DNA of 64,000 nucleotides from Nocardioides ginsengisegetis (GTDB lineage: Bacteria; Actinomycetota; Actinomycetes; Propionibacteriales; Nocardioidaceae). The stretch's first letter is position 1; the number at the start of each line of letters is the position of its first letter. The translations under genes and the position numbers were made by a program. Below are positions 63,107-64,000 of the stretch, piece by piece. The stretch spans positions 2,093,001 through 2,157,000 of the forward strand of contig NZ_JACGXA010000001.1 of assembly GCF_014138045.1 (NCBI RefSeq), given 5' to 3'. Below the pieces are notes generated by a model. It was not told the DNA's origin. It did no database searches and worked only from the letters and a program-made list of their open reading frames with translations.

Positions 63107-63571
63107 TCACGACCGACCGAACCCTCCGGTAGAACCGTAACCCCCGTCGCCACGCGCCGAGTCGGGGAGTTCCCCCACCTCGACGAAGCGCGCCCGCTCG
63201 AAGCGCTGGATGACCAGCTGGGCGATCCGGTCGCCCCGTCGCAGCTCGATCGGCTCGCGCGGGTCGTGGTTGATCAGCATCACCTTCACCTCGCCGCGGT
63301 AGCCCGCGTCGATGGTGCCGGGCGTGTTGACGATCGACAGGCCGTGCCGGGCCGCGAGGCCGGAGCGCGGGTGCACGAGGGCGACGTACCCGTCGGGCAG
63401 CGCCAGCGCGATCCCGGTGGGGACCATGGCCCGCTCCCCCGGCGCCAGCGTCACGTCGACGGTCGTCAGCAGGTCGGCCCCGGCGTCGCCGGGGTGGGCG
63501 TACGACGGCAGCGGCAGGTCGGTGTCGAGGCGGACGACGTCCACGGTCAGGTGGGGCAAGTCGGGGGTCAC
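63107..63571 (-). CDS. dut: dUTP pyrophosphatase
   Basis: Trimeric dUTPase of 154 residues that hydrolyses dUTP to dUMP, keeping uracil out of DNA. The five motifs are present: [13 protein letters not shown] (1), [10 protein letters not shown] (2), [13 protein letters not shown] (3), [11 protein letters not shown] (4) and [10 protein letters not shown] (5), the last being the flexible C-terminal lid. GTG 63571. Divergent from the DUF3093 gene by 37 bp; leads the DUF3710 - OB - DUF3159 cluster. Confidence 0.96.
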   Translation of the reverse strand: MTPDLPHLTVDVVRLDTDLPLPSYAHPGDAGADLLTTVDVTLAPGERAMVPTGIALALPDGYVALVHPRSGLAARHGLSIVNTPGTIDAGYRGEVKVMLINHDPREPIELRRGDRIAQLVIQRFERARFVEVGELPDSARGDGGYGSTGGFGRS

Positions 63572-63608
63572 GGCGGGTGACCCTACCGGTCATGGAAGTC
63601 TTCTCCCC

Positions 63609-64000
63609 GTGGAGTCACGGCCGGAGTACGACGAGCGCCTCGGCGTGCCCCTGCGCTGGTGGGTCCAGGGCACGATGCTGGTCGCCACCCTGTGGCTGGC
63701 GGTCGTCGTGGCCCTGCCCGGCAGCGTCGCCTGGGCCGTGACCGCGGTCGCGATGGCCCTGCTCGCCGGGGTGTTCCTCTCCTACGGCAGCGCCCGGGTG
63801 AGCGTCCGTGACGGCGTGCTCACCGCCGGTCGGGCCCGGATCGAGGCCGCCCACCTGGGTGCGGCCGAGGCCCTCGACGCCGACGCGACCCGGCGGACCG
63901 CCGGCCGCGAGGCCGACGCGCGGGCGTTCCTGCTGCTGCGGCCCTACCTCAAGCGCGCCGTCAAGGTCGCGATCAGCGACCCGGCCGACCCCACGCCGTA
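63609..64000 (+). CDS. DUF3093 membrane protein (C-terminus off the window)
   Basis: Start of a DUF3093 protein (130 codons visible). GTG 63609 gives VESRPEYDERLGVPLRWW, then two membrane segments (about 19-60: TLWLAVVVALPGSVAWAV and a second hydrophobic run) and the start of a soluble part with VRDGVLTAGRARIEAAHLG. The right edge cuts it near SDPADPTPY, close to where the family usually ends. Function unknown. It is divergent from dut, as Rv2698 is from Rv2697c. Confidence 0.82.
   Translation, partial: MESRPEYDERLGVPLRWWVQGTMLVATLWLAVVVALPGSVAWAVTAVAMALLAGVFLSYGSARVSVRDGVLTAGRARIEAAHLGAAEALDADATRRTAGREADARAFLLLRPYLKRAVKVAISDPADPTP

Overview
The window is very GC-rich, uses GTG starts freely and packs genes tightly (ATGA, GTGA and TGATG junctions). 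The gene content is typical of a soil-type actinobacterium of the Nocardioidaceae (Nocardioides-like): an mce lipid-import operon, DUF1707, DUF222/HNH, DUF3105, DUF3159, DUF3710 and DUF3093 proteins, CeoB/CeoC and a LigB-type ATP-dependent ligase. The family assignment is inference from gene content; no rRNA or tRNA gene is present to confirm it. I see no rRNA, tRNA, CRISPR array or complete insertion sequence. No gene-free stretch exceeds 300 bases; the longest is 43265-43531 (about 267 bp, no recognisable element).

Layout. 1-10125 (minus strand): a complete mce operon (yrbEA, a fused yrbEB-mceA, mceB to mceF and two Mce-associated membrane proteins), followed by the start of a thioredoxin-reductase-like ferredoxin-NADP reductase. 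KstR-type palindromes lie upstream of both transcription units, which suggests a sterol-type (Mce4-like) importer. 10254-17199: DUF1707, VOC, MmcQ/YjbR, hemerythrin, MFS and uvrB genes, two lipoproteins and a Nudix hydrolase. 17264-25038: a PLD-family synthase, a secreted esterase coupled to a tandem SCP2-domain protein, a divergent DNA glycosylase/ATP-dependent DNA ligase pair, a LuxR-type regulator and a TetR regulator.

25068-37092 is rich in fatty-acid metabolism: fadA2 divergent from fabG4-htdX (the arrangement known around Rv0241c-Rv0243 of M. tuberculosis), an HxlR regulator divergent from an MFS exporter with a palindrome between them, a PaaI thioesterase, two tandem TesB thioesterases, a PAC2 protein and the fadA-fadB beta-oxidation pair. 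37156-43264: L,D-transpeptidase, homocysteine methyltransferase, an HExxH lipoprotein, dxs, an SMP-30-like beta-propeller protein and a second Nudix hydrolase. 43532-45728 looks accessory: a DUF222/HNH nuclease, an orphan response regulator and an excalibur-domain remnant.

45728-53002: methyltransferase, a small unknown gene behind a perfect LexA/SOS-type box, GNAT, YjbQ, folE, a ferredoxin-reductase-like flavoprotein, DUF3105, a thiamine-binding protein, PAP2 and a TOPRIM protein, then an array of exact-period 22-bp repeats in opposed arms running into a TSUP permease gene that lacks a normal start codon. 53007-64000: aconitase, an SDR, then a core block with the gene order recalled for Rv2689c-Rv2698 of M. 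tuberculosis: an RlmD/TrmA-type methyltransferase, a KimA/KUP-like permease, divergent ceoB-ceoC (K+ regulation), DUF3159, OB-fold protein, DUF3710, dut and a partial DUF3093 gene.

The strongest leads for new biology are the yrbEB-mceA fusion with its two flanking KstR-like sites, the SOS-box-controlled unknown gene, and the 22-bp repeat array.
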